Positions 21,230 through 36,018 are shown, counted from the first letter of the stretch. The stretch: 64,000 nucleotides of DNA from Spinacia oleracea (GCF_020520425.1 NC_079489.1:17942001-18006000), one strand, 5' to 3'. A program made the numbers and translations. The notes: generated by a model from the sequence alone, not told the origin.

Positions 21230-24200
21230 TTACTGGTTCTCCAGCTTCTTCCACAAGTAGAACGCCCTTCTGATGATAGGATCTGCTGAAAAACCTTCAG
21301 CATAAGCACTGATTGCATTTAACAGGGTTGTAAATTTCTCACCATCATCCTGTATTTATGCAATAAATATTAGGACACTCAACCATGACTAAACAGCTAA
21401 TTTCTTCTCAGAAATAAACAAATCTAACAAGCTTAAACTCATACGTGGCGATGTTATACAGTAAAAATCAGTACTAAACAAAGAAATCATTCAAGTGCTA
21501 GCAAATCCTCCCTACATGTTAAACCTGATATTTCCCAGATGCATTCTGCAAATTTAACACATACAGGTGTTCACCGAGGTCAATCTAACCATCAATTAGA
21601 TGCACCAATTATGATTCAATTAGCAACTACTTGACAGAGTTTAGTTTGCTAAAGACAGCTATAGTTGCAAAACAGATAACCTCATTGATGATGTTATACA
21701 AACCTCTGGCTTTTGAAATATCAGATCAGAGGTAGCAAATGGAACAAGGTACTCAGGAAGATCAGAACGCAGCATTGCCTGCAAGACGAAACTTATGTCA
21801 ATAGAGGAAAATCATCATATGCATATAATTCAAATCATACTTTCACGAGTTTTTCTAGATTTTCCTTATTCAGAAAGATTAAAAGTAACTCAGCAGAAAT
21901 CGGCATTCATGCTAAGACACTGGCATTAAATTATACATATATACATGCCCCAAAAACAGTGTTTTAATATATAAAGTTGTCAGAACAGAAAAATGTAAAA
22001 TTTAATGCATGCAACAGAACATTGCCGTAAATGCCTCTAAAGAAGCTCCCACCTTGAGCGGAAGGGGTCAAAGTATACATATCCTTACACTTGCGATAAC
22101 AGAAGGTTTGTAAACAAAAAGTAAAGGACATCCAAAAGAAGAAACAATCTAAGTTATACGGCATGTACAAAGTGTTATTTCCCATTAGTTCTCTGAACAA
22201 GATAGAAGGGAGAAATTTATCATCAGTTGAGAACGAAGATTATCCCCACACATGGAGCTATTCAATATAAAGAAAGCTTGGATGAAAAGAATTACCAAAT
22301 TTTTACTCAACCGAGCGAGATCAGCACTTGATATCAGTGCCTGCACAGTCAAAACAGGAATGAAATGAATACTTAAAGATGCATGAATAGAAACCAAGTA
22401 AAATACAATCAATATCAAGGAAAACAAGCCCTTCATTATACGCCTTCAATATCAGAACTCAGAAGAAGAAAAAGAAAAAACAAGACATCCTTGTATCCAT
22501 CAATAGGCTCACTGACTCACTAATATATATACAGCACAAACCAGCACAGAGTTACATTTCACATCTGTTGATTTTAGAGGCCTGCATACATTAGCTTTCA
22601 GTACACAAATTCAATAAAGGGACCAATAGTCTTTATAGCGGACCGTCTAAACATCATCTGTGTGCACCGCCATCTAGATTATTAAATAAGTACCTACTGA
22701 ATACACCAGGGCACCAGTTCTCTAATCTAATCCCTGCTAAACATTTCCACGAGTGAGACCAAAAGGGATTTTAAAATATGATTTTCAACTGAGGATGATA
22801 TTACTTGACTCTCTGAAACTACAGCATTCTAAACACCATACATAATTCTTAAAATAGTTTTGTCTGATTTCCTCTTATCCTTTCCAAGTTCCGTCCTCAA
22901 TTTTTTGTCAACACACATAAAACCATGAAGGTTCTCGTTGTGTCCCAGCCACTACTAAAGAAACAAAGCATAAACTATCCTCCTCCGCAACAACATAAAA
23001 ACCTTACAGACGCAGAACATGGGAACAGCACCAACATAGGAATGCATTGGAGTCTAATAACTATAAAGAATGACTACTAAAGAAACAAAATAAGCAAGTG
23101 ACAGAAGCAGATGAGAAAGATTATCCATCTCCTAAAAAATCTTGTCTCGTGAAGGATTTGCAAAAAATTGTCTTAACTACACACCAATGGCAAAAGTATT
23201 TGCAGATTCATATTCTAGATGTCTTCTTTCATCCTACACTTGATTTGAAACACCCCAAAATAGTTCCTTGATCACCGACTTCCTTACTTTCATATCCTAT
23301 TAGTGGATGGAACTTCAAACAACGATTAACAAGACACTAGTAGCAGTTTTGATTTTCTTTTTCCAGAATTAATGTTTTACACAGTCTCTGATTCCACCAC
23401 CCAAGATTATCTACATATTGTCTTTTGATACCTCCACACGCCACCTCCCTCAAGAACTCATCAAACCAGTAATTACACGATATATCTATGATTAAATCAA
23501 GAATATTATTTTGTCTTATACAGGAAGAGCAAATACAATGTCCACGTATGGATGAATGAATGCTGCCAGAAGCAGTCTAATCACCTCCTGCATTCTGCTT
23601 TAAACTAGCCAATCAACATACATATATCAGATTTACTTGCCTTTATCATAGCAGTCAAGAGAACTTGTACCTCTTTTATATGGCCTTGTTGCATTTTATC
23701 AACATTAGACAACAATTCTTCCAAAGAACCAAATTCTGTTATCAACTGAACAGCATTGACTTCCCCTATTCCAGTTACCCCTGTATTAGAAGTACTCAAA
23801 ATTTAAGAATCTCATTACAAATCAACCTCCAAACTAAAAACAAATCCATTCATGACGTTATGAGAAGACTCTAGAACATTCCAAACCAACCTGGGATGTT
23901 ATCACTTTTGTCACCAACAAGTGCGACAACATCAACAAACTGCGAAGGACTTAAGGTCCCATATCTTTTGGCAAAATCCTCTACACCAAATGAGACCATC
24001 CTACACAACCAGAGAATACCAAATTATATGAACAGCAGAAAAACTCGAAGGGCAATGGAAAGACACTTAAATAGATAGAAGTAATTAAGTTTGGAAAACA
24101 AATTTTATTTTGGGTACATGAGGTTAAGCGAAAATGTGAAGTTCCACTTTGGTGACCTATATTTTGGATATTCCCAATTTAGATACCTGAGATTCATATA

Positions 24201-27200
24201 TTGATATCTCTTCAGTTCCTCCACCCACACAGAGCTAACTCCGCCATTTTATGGACAATGATAACCCAGATAAGGCAGGTTGACTGACCACGGATTGAAA
24301 AAAATAACAATTTGATCCAACTACCCAAATCAGTCAAAAGCAACTGGAATTTAGTTTATGAATGAAATGTTAAAAAAAAAGGCCACCTGGTTTGGTAAAA
24401 GAATTGACTAGGTCAGTAAATTATCAGAGGTGTTAACTTTGTTTTGGTGTCGATGCCTTAAGATAAATTATTTTATAAACATCCGGGATCTAAAATGGGA
24501 ATATCACTGGCAGTCCTCTGGGAAGTGAAAAACTATATAGATGATAAGAGCACCCCAAATCTCATTACACAAAGACATTCTGGAGTATGTACTCTAAGCA
24601 AGCCTTCAAAGAGATGCTAAATACAAAACTTTTCAAAAAAAAAATTAAATTAAAGAAGAGTAACTGTTGGAAGACATCTAATAGGGGAAAATTCTATTAT
24701 TTATTTCCTACCTAGCTACCCACAGGAGTGAAGGACAATGTAGAAAACCGATTACTATAATATCTTTCAAGTTTCAACCCTAATGCCTCCCAAAGGTCAC
24801 ACAAAAACTTTGCAACTGCTCCAAAGTCCAAAGTAGTCACTCGACACGAAAATCTTGAAGCAGTCAAGCAGGAACAAACATGAATGAAACATAATAGAGA
24901 AGGTATTCACAACTAAAAATGTAGACCAAATCTTTATAACATGAGAAAACTAATGGCTACTGGAAATACAAATTTAATCGAAAACCATATGGCAAACATG
25001 ATCATCTCTCGGGGTATTAGAGGAAAGAACAAAGAATTTCAAAATCAAAATAAAATTAACACTAACTCATCTCCACGCGAAGCAATCCGTAGAAGACGCA
25101 GGGAAGGTGACAGAAGCTGGAAGAAATCTTTATCTGGTGAGACAACTCGGACCTGTCATAAAACTAGTTAGTACTACAAGTCAGAAATGGGGTAGATTTC
25201 AATCTAGTGAATAATATGTATGCTAATAGCAAAAGTTGAGACTTGAAAATGTTTAAAGAGGCAGTCAAATTGCAATATGTAGAGGGAGTTTCCCTTTCAC
25301 ACTTTCATATAGATAACTTCATATTGTACACAACAATAAATGAGAGATATAATAAGTTTCCAGCTAAAACTACTCATGTTACTCAGCCATGCAAGGAGGT
25401 GTAGCTTGTGTTAAGATGAGGTAGAATATGCTAACCACTTATATCCTAGGTTCTTTTTCTTTGGCTCATATTCTTAGCTCTGTTTAGAATGAGTTTGATG
25501 CAACTCGGTAAATGTGCTTGTAGCTTGAAAAAAAGAGGACAGGGAAGGCTGGGATCCCCAGTGTAAGTTGGCTCCCTTTGCAATCTGATAAACGTTGGTA
25601 ATGTGGAAGAAAATAAACCAGCAAACGTTTGAGGGAAAGGCTTCTACTTGTCAGTAATTTGAATTTCTTTCAAGATTCTAGTATAATTGGAGCCAAGTGT
25701 TGCATTCTAAGTGACTTGTTTAATTGTATTTGTAGCATTTACAGGGAGGGCATCTGCTGCAGTCCTCCTTGGGCTTGGGAGATAACCCCTTCAATTCACA
25801 AACCAATCACCCCGCATGCTATACTGCAGGGTTTAGAAAAGGTGTAGAAGCACATCATTTCATCCATAACCAATCTAGACAAACATACAGAAATGCGGGT
25901 AAATGAATCATGCAATTCAAACTATATACAACCCAGATTTCCAATCTATTACTCAACATCATGGTTATTAAACGCATAGCTAAAATTTGACCTTGTAACC
26001 AGCCTCAACACTCCTTAGAGAAAGAGTTCCTATAACATCATCAGCTTCAACACCTGGCACCTGAGTTCAAAAAGGAAACAAATAAGGCACTATGAAGAGA
26101 TTTCTCAACAACAATACACATCTGCAGCATTAACTTGGTTACCTCAATTACTTTGATTGACATAGCCTTAATGGATGCCTTTAGATACTGAAGTCCTTGA
26201 ACTACAGTATCAGGTGTAGGACCACGGTTGCTCTTATATTGTGGATACATGTTGTGGCGAAAATTTGTGCCTTCGCCAAAAGAATGCTAATGTTATCAGT
26301 CCACACAATTACTAAACATCGCAGATAGAAGTCATAGAACTCTGCATAAACAAAATTTAAATAACTTTTTACATCCTGTACAGAAAAATACATACTCCAT
26401 TGGAAACTACTATTTATCTGATTATGGATAATTCTCTTTATGGGTCCATATATTGTTCACTGAAACTTGCACAATTACCTGCAATTGGCCAATTGCTCAT
26501 CATTAACCACTCCACACCGGAGCTAAGCAGCTAACAAGTTATCAATGCCCACTAATCCAAGTCATCCACAAATATACCTCTCTTCTTATTTGGAAGAACA
26601 CCCAATCCATCAGACCCCCCCCCCCCCCCGATCAATGTTATCGTAACATCAGCTTCCTCTGAAATCTAACTACAACAACCCTCGATCTTTTCACTATATT
26701 ATTTATAATTATATAGTGCGTGATGAAAATACTCTCAAAGTAGAACAGAGTAGGGCTTTAACTAACAGATTGCAAAACAAGGGGACAGGTCAAGCATCAT
26801 ATAATTACGGAACGCCTCCAATCAGTCATTTGCACAAGAAACAAACCTAGCTTAGCTTAAATCAACATTGACAATACCTTCCCCCCAAATTACAATTTGT
26901 ACTACAATTTTATTTTTAAAAAAATAGGTGCAATGGTTGCAAACTTGCAATAGTTTTAGTACGCTCATGCCAAGCAATAATCGTGCTATTATTCTTATCC
27001 AGCTATGACAAACAGCAGATGAAGATAATCACGACTGCAAGGCTACATTTGACTAGAGGTTTGAACTTTGTTTCATCCTCGAGGACAGGTAAAAGGGACT
27101 ACTTGGTGCCTATTCGATTACGTAATTATAAGTTTATAACTCAATACTAAACTTTGTTTCTGGTCCAACTGATAGCAGTAAAGAATATTATTTAAGAAAC

Positions 27201-30200
27201 AAAAGAAAATAGGATTTGAAAACAATTTCAGAAATGTTTGGTAGATTTAAAGTCACAGAAAAACCAACAAAATTAAGATTTCAAATAAGATAGTAACAAA
27301 TTAGTTTTCCCCCTCTGGCACACTTGCACTGCTTCCAATGCAACTCCGTCAAGTAGATGAAGATTTTGAAATATATAATGAAAGCATACCTTTGAACTTT
27401 ACACTTTCTTTTGAGGAAATAGTAGTTTCACCAAGTGGAATTCCTGAAATTAGAAAATTCTATCAAAAGATGCAAAAATGCTTTCCAGCACATGATCATG
27501 ATTTCTGCTTCAAAAGGCTAGTCTTAAAAAAAGTGTATTTAACAATATTGATTTCAGTTCACCTAGATACGGAAGTCGCACGTACAAGTTTTACAGCACA
27601 CTATAAGCCCTGAATAAGTTCTATACAACTGAAGCTGATCGTTGAGGCTGATCATTGAAGAAATTATATCAATGAGATAAGCAGTGCCAGAAGGCACATT
27701 TTTCTTTTTTGCTCAAGTTTTTCCCAGACAAGTTGTGGCAACTAAAGGATTTCTAAATCAGAGTTCAAAATATAGCGAAAAATCTGAACTACATAGATAA
27801 TAAGTCAGGTAGATGCCTTTGCTAGCTTTACCCCTAACTTCCACTCCATTCCAATCAACATCCCGCCATGGCCTAAAGAAAAAGTCAACACACCGGCATA
27901 CCCAGATCCCTCACACGTTGCACTATAATGAATAAAAAAAAGTTGAGAATAGCCCATAAGGGGATTGCTTCATTTTCTCTTGGTTGAGTGACATACATTA
28001 TCAAGATCTCCATTCAACTCCAAGAAACAATAAGGTTCCAAGCAAAAAGAATTCTCTGGACAATTACTTTTAACAACCGTATTACAACATCCAAATGACG
28101 AGTAAATTCAAGAACATCTTCCCTTCTAGGTCAGAAATTGGAGACATTATCATCAGACTACAATGTGGTTCAGCTGACGGTGACATCTAATAAAACTTGA
28201 CCAATTTAGTGTAACTTTATAGCAAGGTTGTGATTCTATTGTACAACATACATGATTGTCATCATGTTAAGACACTAAAAACAGCATGACTGTCCCAAGA
28301 TATTCTAGATAGCCAACCCTTTCACCCTAAACTCAAACTCCTGACTTATTTCCATAACCTCATCCACTGCCATGAATCACTTCTGGAAGTCTAGTAAAAT
28401 AAAAATTCTAGACAGACAAAAAAGAGCAACACATGCCCCCTCAACAACACAATGAGGTACGCTATAATCAACTGGTTGTCAATAATCTTCAGATGGTGCA
28501 CAATCATGGACTTCAAGATTCATGCAGCCACAAAATCCAGCTATTCGTAAAAGAACATCTCTGTTTTAACTTTAAAGTCAATAAACACAACTAAGAGATA
28601 CAATTACACAAGCTTAACCCAGAGATATACTACCAATCTACAACTGAAGACATGATAATGCTGGACGGAAACCTCACCAATATGGTCAAATACCACCTGC
28701 ACAAATTTAATGCAACAAATAAGAGGCAGGTAACAACACATATGAACCACATATAAGTAATTGAACAACAATCAATCACATATACAAAAGGCTTCACCAG
28801 ATAATTTGCTTGCACAAGCTGACAAATTCGCATTAGAATTTTGACATTTAACATACACCTCCTCAGCCACAATAAATGTCTCAAGTTCGTTAGCTATGCC
28901 CAGACCAAGCCATCAATAACCCCAACAACAGGAAACAGAAAAGGTTTTTATAAGAAGATTAAGAACTAGATGTCACCCAACTTCCTACACACATGATATT
29001 ATTGCGAATGTTGTTACACAATTCCTGATTCCTCAATAAAGTATATAGAATATCAATTTTCAACTTCAAAATCAACGTTTCTTAAAAATATATACAGGGC
29101 TTCAAAATCAGCGTTCCTATTCCATACATATTTTGGGTAATCCTCACGTTCTAGAAATTTGTAATATTTTCTTTTTGCTTTATTTTAGTTTGTTTCTCTT
29201 TGGGGCTTTGCCCTCAAAAAAGAAAAGGAATTTTATTTATAGTGAAAAGAAAATTATGCCGAATAGGAAAAATAGTCCTCTAATCTACACGAGAAAGTTT
29301 ATAAGAAACCTTATTGTTGAAATCCTATCCCTCTCTGACCACAACACCAACAAGATGACCACACAAGCAGATGATAAAAATATATGAACTTCCTTCCTTT
29401 ATTCCAGAAACCAAAATTAAAATTCGCAGATGCGATATGATTGTTGCTGCACAAATTCACTTCAACCCAACAGACTCAAGATCACTTTTTCCATAAAAGA
29501 CCAAACCAAGTGTCGCCGGAGAAACTGTTAGAATTCTCCCAACTTTCAGGTGATAAAAGTCATAAAACACACATACAGAGAAATGGTTTTGTTTGGCTGT
29601 AATAGTATCTAATTTTGAGTCTATTTAAAACTGCAATTGTAAATAAAAGCCTACACTATCTAAGCCTTAGAATTCCAAATGTAACTTGAGAAAGGGAAAG
29701 AATAAGGATTAGAAAGTTTGCAGGTGTTTATAAAAGGAGTAACAACAAAGGGTACCTGAAAATTCACTTTGGTCTGAAGTATTTAACAGTGAAGACTGAA
29801 GAAAAATTAAGGATCCAGAAAAAATATGAGCCCCCTAATCCCAATCAAAAGGGTGCCTTCTATTTAACTTTGTAGGAGACACTACTACCATCACTGTCGC
29901 TCGAGGCCACAAGTGGGGCATGGTGTATAGAAGAGAGACAATATAATCAAGGGAATATGGAGAAAGGGAACTCCCCTGCATCTAAGAAAATTTGTGTTCA
30001 ATCATCAATCTAGTACCTTAGAAAAGAAAAATAATACTACGAAACAAACTTTTGCTGACTAGAATAAGGAGAACAATAACTTATCATTCTCAAAGCAAAC
30101 AATCTATTCCTTCGAAGTCCACAACTTTCTTTCAGTCCCTTTGTGCCGAAAAGAATCAGGCTGTAGCAGCCAGCAGAGGACCATCAAAGCCACTTCCCAA

Positions 30201-33200
30201 CCAAGGATATATTACTAGACACCAAGTTCAAGGAACCCAAAATCTCTTTCCTTTAGGCTTATACACTAGGTTGCACGGAAACAGATCGGGTGATAACCTG
30301 CTTGTAATTCCAGGAGTATATGAAAACCATAAATCTAGAATTATATTTAGTTCAGACATTGATATCGGTGAATTGATGTGTTAAGTTCAAAAATGTGAAT
30401 TTGGAAGGCGAAGGTACCTCTTAAGGTGAGAGCTTTTGCGTGGACATTGAAGTTAGGGAGGATTAAAACTAATGAATGCTCCAAAAGCGGAGGCCAAGTT
30501 TGGTTATTTCACCGGATATGTGCTTGGTTTACCATGCTAGTACTGAGTCATGTTCACATGTTTTCTTACATTGTAAATAGCGAGTTGCCTTTGGAGGAGA
30601 TTTATTGCTCTTCATGAGGAATATTAAGTTTTCTTTCAGATATAATGGATTGGCTGCAAATTTGCTTAAGGGGGTTTGGAAGGGTGGAGAAGAGATTGCT
30701 ATGGCGCAATACTTTCATGGCAATTATGTGCTGAGTGTGGTTGGAGAGAAACTCGATGATCTTTTCACGAGGTTCACTACCCTTCCAAGTTACTGTGTGA
30801 TAAGGTCGCATATTTAGAACCTTTATGCGCCAAGGCTGGTGGGGATTTCAAGAGCAACTCACTCGGTTGGGGAGGTACAAAGATATTGGGGCAATCTGTA
30901 ATTTTGTTTTCCAGATCAGCAGACAACTTGACCTCATTGTCTGTTCTCCTTTTTTCTTACTGTTAATATAATCTCTTTTCTTATCAAAAAAAAAAATTAC
31001 ATATATGAGCATAAAGTGGATGAGAACAGAGATGATAATAAGTTAATTCACCAGCAGACACTGACAAGACTGATGGGGAAAAGAGAGACAATCAGTAAGT
31101 GTATTAAGTATTGCAGGAGTTTATCTTAGTATTTGAATCACAATAATTGGCTATAATACCCTATCATCTTCTCAGTGTGTGGAATTCATGTATTGACTTG
31201 ATTGTAAAATTGTAATGCTTTACGATTTAGATCTAGATCTCTTTTGTTACAACTATCTTCCTTTCTTTGAGATCTTCACTGTACAACCGGTACTTTTTTT
31301 GCCCGTATACTAACAAGGTACAAGCACATGGGAAAAGAAATAGCATTGGTTGCACCATACACATGGTACAACCAGACAACCAGTCATACATAAAAAAATC
31401 TCCCTTTACCTTTCTTGCATTGTCCAAACTTTTCAGTCTAGCCATGAATTTTTCCTAAAACCTTTTGCTCCGTAAAATTAGAACCCATGAATTGTAAGTA
31501 CGAAATAAAATTTGTAAACAAAAGCTGGATTCTGGAAACAGTTAAAATATGAACACAGAAATTGGGTCTAGAGACCCTAGAGGCCTAGAGAAGTAGAGTC
31601 TACCACTGAACTTAAGATCTAGAAGTACTATTACTTCTTATGTGATTGTCAAAATCAACAAGCCAGGTATCTATGAAGGAGTTGAATACTTTTGACATAT
31701 AAGTTGGGTTCACATGAAAAGCCTCTCATTAAACTTCAAAATTCCAAGGAGCCATTACGTCACAATAACTAAAACAAAATAAAGCTGAAGTAAAATTGAA
31801 GCTTTACCGCCACATGCGAAGGGTTGAATGTAAGTACATCAATTATCTGCAAAGGTGATAAATATTAGTCACAAGAAACAATAGGTCTGAACAAAAAAAA
31901 CGAGCATGGTCATTTCAAAAAGGATTAGTGACAAAAACCTCTCTAAAATTTTACCATAGAAAGATGATCTACTGCACCAATAATATGTGAACAGAAAAGG
32001 GGGTGGGGGGTTGTCAAAACACTTACAAGAGATAAAGCTGCAAATATTGTCAGAACCCAGTCACCATTTCCATCAGCATTAGTAAGATATCCATGGTGCA
32101 ATTTTGCTAGCAGAACATGGGAAAGATTAGCACAACATAAACTAACCAGTTCCTTGTGATTCTACAGGTACAGAACAAGTCAAGAAAATCCAGACAAATA
32201 TTTACTATGTTGAGGAAAACAACATCATCCTAAAAATTTATCAGAGAGAAGTTTGACCTATGCAATGTAAGCCAACAGAAAGCCAAGTGATGGTCCAATG
32301 GCCCTCGAATATTCTTTGATGCTTGCAAAATAGCTGAGTTTATTAAAGGAATTTCACCAATAATAAACCTTTTTCTGAGATAAAAAGATTACAGAAATAA
32401 GTTCTGAATCGCTTATAAATACTGTGTCCAAAACTGCTAATGGCTTTCTTGTTCCATCCTGCAATCCACCATGGCTTGAAATGTGTTTTTAAACGGATTA
32501 AAAAATATGAGCTCACAGAAAGGAAAAAAACAAACGTATAAATACATAAGTGTCCAAGTCCTGAGCTTATCTGAACTTACCACTAAACCATCTTTTAAGG
32601 CAGGGGGGGTACAAGCGCAAGAGAAAAGAATAACCGAGAAGAAATTAAATTCAAATATTAGAAAAAACAAGCAGGAGAGATTGAAAGAATATAGCAGCAA
32701 GAAAAGAATATCCTCATATAATAGTTTGATTTATCCCAGCTAATCAATTGGGCGTATTAGATATAAGGAGTCACATATTTTTATTGAGTTCGAGTCGTTC
32801 AACACATCAACCAAATCACTATCTTATAGCCTCTAATCTGTAATTGTTATACACAGATCAAGGCATCGACTTACCGATGATTAAATGACACTACCAGCAA
32901 AAACATATACATAAATTAATAAAAAGGAAGCAGATTTATACATTAAAGAAAATGCAGATTATACCTAAAAGCTTGTAGTACGCCCGGTAGATAACAGCTG
33001 TCCCATCAATGAGCATCACCCTACCATTTGAAGGAGCTTCACTCACTGCAGTAACATTGGGATTGACAGAATGCAAAAATTTACGTTGTCCAATTCTTTG
33101 CTCACTTTGCAAGAAACTCTCCATATTGCTAGCAGAAAAGACATGAGGCAATCTGGCAATAACTTGTTCTGAACTGTAAGATAACTTGGAAAACTCCTAA

Positions 33201-33547
33201 AAGAAAAATTGGTTATAGATGTGTCAACAAGAAGCAATCAGTTGGATTATTAAAAAAATCTAAGAAATTTTGTATCTTTAATATCAGAAGCCAATGAGAA
33301 AAACAAGAGGATGAAAACAGAGAAAAAATGCCCTAAAAACAGACACTGCACATTTCAGAAAGAAAAAGAGAAAAAATACATCCAGAGAAGGATTCGGCTG
33401 AATTACCTTTACATGAAAAGCAGACGAGAAATTGTATACATACGATTTGCAAAGATTTCTGCCAACCCCGTACATAAGCAACTTATTTCCTAAACAGCCA
33501 GTCGGCCTTGAGTAGACATGAAGATGCGACAACCAATAGCAAGCCAT
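21230..33547 (-). CDS. 5'-3' exonuclease family protein (DNA polymerase I N-terminal type)
   Basis: Fourteen exons with GT-AG introns join in one frame to 435 residues: 33407-33547, 32965-33196, 32027-32106, 31808-31846, 28678-28696, 27390-27443, 26143-26270, 25992-26060, 25067-25152, 23891-24000, 23671-23780, 22296-22340, 21704-21778, 21230-21349. Residues 1-100 look like an organelle targeting and linker region. The nuclease core follows: VMLIDGTAVIYRAYY (D111), VVFD (D168), YKSNRGPTPD, EADDVIG (E236, D238, D239), SPDKDF (D261, D263), VGDKSDNIPG (D313, D316) and the helix-3-turn-helix GVTGIGEVNAVQLI. All metal-binding acids are present. The family resembles Arabidopsis At3g52050 and probably removes 5' flaps or primers in plastid or mitochondrial DNA. 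It is not fused to a polymerase. Introns are large. One (28697-31807) contains a LINE fragment. Confidence 0.93.
26619..26632. repeat. Poly(C) tract
   Basis: A run of about 14 C in an intron of the 5'-3' exonuclease gene. Such runs are often length-variable. Confidence 0.8.
30412..30996 (+). mobile_element. LINE 3' fragment (zinc-binding RT tail) with poly(A)
   Basis: The translation KVPLKVRAFAWTLKLGRIKT NE, then LSHVHMFS and, in another frame, FLSDIMDWLQICLRGFGR and VWLERNSMIF matches the reverse-transcriptase zinc-binding region (zf-RVT) and the WLERNxRIF tail of plant LINEs. Frames change several times. A run of 11 A at about 30986-30996 after TCTCTTTTCTTATC marks the 3' end. It is a 5'-truncated insertion in an intron of the exonuclease gene, in antisense orientation to it. 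Confidence 0.75.
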
Positions 33548-33552
33548 ATACT

Positions 33553-34800
33553 CATGCCAATATTATTTTCCTGTTGAAAACAAAGCAAATCACAAATTTT
33601 ATTCCTTCTCTAGTTGTCTGTTGAATGAATAGAAGAAACTAAACCCTCGTTATTCGTAGCATAATATTATCCCCTCAACACCCTAAGGTAAATGTCCATC
33701 CAATCAGTAAATTACATTGTTCTCAATCAGTACGGGTACGTATACATTCAGTAAATTCCTTCTCTAGTTGTCTGTTGAATGAATGTACATGTTCACAATC
33801 AGTAAGGGAACCTATACATTCATCCATCTGAGGCTATCAAGATTCGCCCTTCCCTAAACTCCATTACCATCCTTTAGACTAGAAAGAAGTAAAGAGCGGC
33901 CAAAGCTCACTGAAAAAGCAATTTCCCTACAAAAGAGTGAAAACTCCTAATGACACATATTCACCATCTGAAGCTCTACTTTGGTAAATCGAAACTACTA
34001 GCATTCTTCCTAGTCATACGAAGAATTGCGCAATTTACAAACCCAAACATCACATCAGTTTGAAGTTTGCTTATTCGAAAATCACACTAGTGGATTGAAA
34101 CCTCGTAAAAAATGTAGCAATCCAATCTAGTACCCTCACATAAATCGGACTAGACATCTGAAATCAGAATTCAAGAGTACATTTCAAGGTTCACTTTTTC
34201 TTTTCAAATTTCACGGTGTAACGAAGAATAAAACTTATCCAGGGGCACCCAATTTCTCTGAAACTTCGTGTTCACAACCAAATTTTTTATCTTTCGAGCA
34301 CAAAATAAACCCAGAACCAAAATGGTTCAAACCTCTAACTTACACTAAACAACGTTTGCCCACAAACATACAACTAGGTCACTGAACATGCTAAAACCTC
34401 ATCGCCCCACTACATTCACTAATTATTTTTTTTCATTTTAAGTGAAAACCCATCTGTAAGACAATGAAACAATCCAATGACAAAACGAAATATATAGGAA
34501 CGGAATAAAAATCAGAAGAGTTATATTGCAGTAGAATATTTCAAATTTCAACCACAAAGAAGAGAATGGGCAATGAAATTAACCTTGAATTCTACAAAGG
34601 GTATAACAAATTCATTCTTTGGAAATTAAAAGAAAATACCAAAAATTAAATGGGAAATTCGAACATAAAAGTATGAAAAAGAATGGTGGTAGTTCATAGT
34701 AAGTTTAGTAACAAAAATAGAGGATGAAACAATGAAATTACTGGTAAAATTGTCTGACCTTGCTGCAGTTCAGTCGGGTATGAAACTTGCTGCTTGACCG
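33553..34800 (-). promoter_or_regulatory. Probable 5' UTR intron and upstream ATG of the exonuclease gene
   Basis: On the minus strand GCAAG|GTCAG (exon end 34759) and TTCAACAG|GAAAAT (exon start 33570) could bound a 5' UTR intron of about 1.2 kb. The short leader after it contains an ATG at 33553-33555 in another frame, eight bases before the main ATG (33547). It opens a 21-codon frame that overlaps the main start. Inside the putative intron two segments are duplicated about 155 bp apart (33602-33630 with 33757-33785). Confidence 0.4.
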
Positions 34801-34959
34801 TTTAATGTGGCACAGTAGCAGTGTGGCTCATTGGGTTATACATACTCCGTGTGCAATTATGCAAAGAAGATGAGGTTGGGTGCTAGCTTGCTTATGTAGG
34901 CAATGGCGGAATCAGCTTTTCCAATGACCCATATTACCCTTTCATTTATTCATAGTGTG

Positions 34960-35085
34960 TTTGCGACAAATTCTCGAGCGATTTCTATAAAATATGTAAA
35001 TTACAAACGGGGACGGGGAATTCGAACTTGAGACCTAGCGTACACAAGCCCTCAGTTTTAACCATTAGGCCAGGACATTAATGGT
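34960..35085 (-). mobile_element. tRNA-derived SINE-like fragment
   Basis: The minus strand reads GGCCTAATGGTTAAAAC, then GAGGGCTTGTGTACGCTAGG and AAGTTCGAATTCC. These look like a pol III A box (GGCCTAATGGTT) and B box (GTTCGAATTCC) at the usual spacing. The piece does not fold into a full tRNA cloverleaf, and the downstream sequence is AT-rich. No clear target duplication was found. Confidence 0.45.
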
Positions 35086-36018
35086 AATTGTATACTTTTG
35101 GAATATGACTATCAATTAAGGTTTACTTGGTTTTATATTTTTGTACCAAAAAGAAATTTGAGGAGAGAGAAGCGACGAGGGATTCAGAGAAGGGTTTTAA
35201 GGTGTCCACATAGAAAGGGAGGAACGAGAGACGGTGATGACAATGGCTACAGTTATGCCTTTGGCTTATTTGCTAGTTTCTAAGAGTTTAGTCAGAGTTT
35301 GTGGTGGTTGTGGTGGCGGAGGGGTTTACTTTGACCAACATATTGTGGGTGGTGCCGAAGGCGTGGATGACGGAGGTTGTGAATCCGTTGATTGGAGTTG
35401 GGGCGTGAGGGAAAGAGAGAGAAAGAGAGTTGCCAGAAGACGGGGAGATCTTGTTGGCACTGTGGCGTGAAAAGACAAAGAGTGAGGGAAGGTCAAAGGC
35501 AAAAGCTAGGTTAACTAATGCCCTTGTTATTAGCTCGTGTTTGAGTAGCTTAATGAGGAAAATTGTAAATTTGTTGAAAAATGAGAATTTTTTAATTTAT
35601 CTTGTTTGATAATTGAAATGGAGAAGGGGGGAAATGAAATGTGTGGAAATATGTGGAAATCAACTAGTTATATTTTGCCTGTTTTATTTTTCACACTTTT
35701 TCCCTCAAATGATGGAAAAACTATGAATACATGTGGAAAGCAAAATGAAATTATGTAATATTCCATTTACATAATAATTAGCCAAATAAATTGAAATTTA
35801 GAAATTTATACATGTTTCTTCAAATTTACTTTTCTATATATTTTCATTGTTTTACTTTTCCTCACATTTTCACATTAACTTAGTTTCCAAACACAGTGTT
35901 AATCCCTTCTCTTTCCAAACCTTTTTTTCCTATTTTGTTTTGAAAATTGAACCAGCTAACAATTACGTACAAAGAAAAATGACTTACGGAGTAATTAATT
36001 CCTAATTTTGGAGGTTAA
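35086..36018. other. Intergenic, one G-rich open frame of unknown meaning
   Basis: An open plus-strand frame at 35234-35470 starts MMTMATVMPLAYLLVSKSLV and has a Gly-rich and then Arg/Glu-rich end. It has no recognisable similarity and I do not call it a gene. The rest is AT-rich without features. Confidence 0.4.

Noticed and set aside
30052-30384. 110-codon open frame upstream of the LINE fragment
   Set aside because: No recognisable similarity. It is inside an intron of the exonuclease gene and its composition is not protein-like.
34960-35085. Functional tRNA gene
   Set aside because: A- and B-box-like sequences are present, but the stems of a cloverleaf do not pair and there is no terminator T-run at the right place. 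SINE-like at most.
35234-35470. 78-codon Gly/Arg-rich open frame
   Set aside because: No similarity, no conserved motif and no sign of a promoter or splice context. Listed only as part of an intergenic region.
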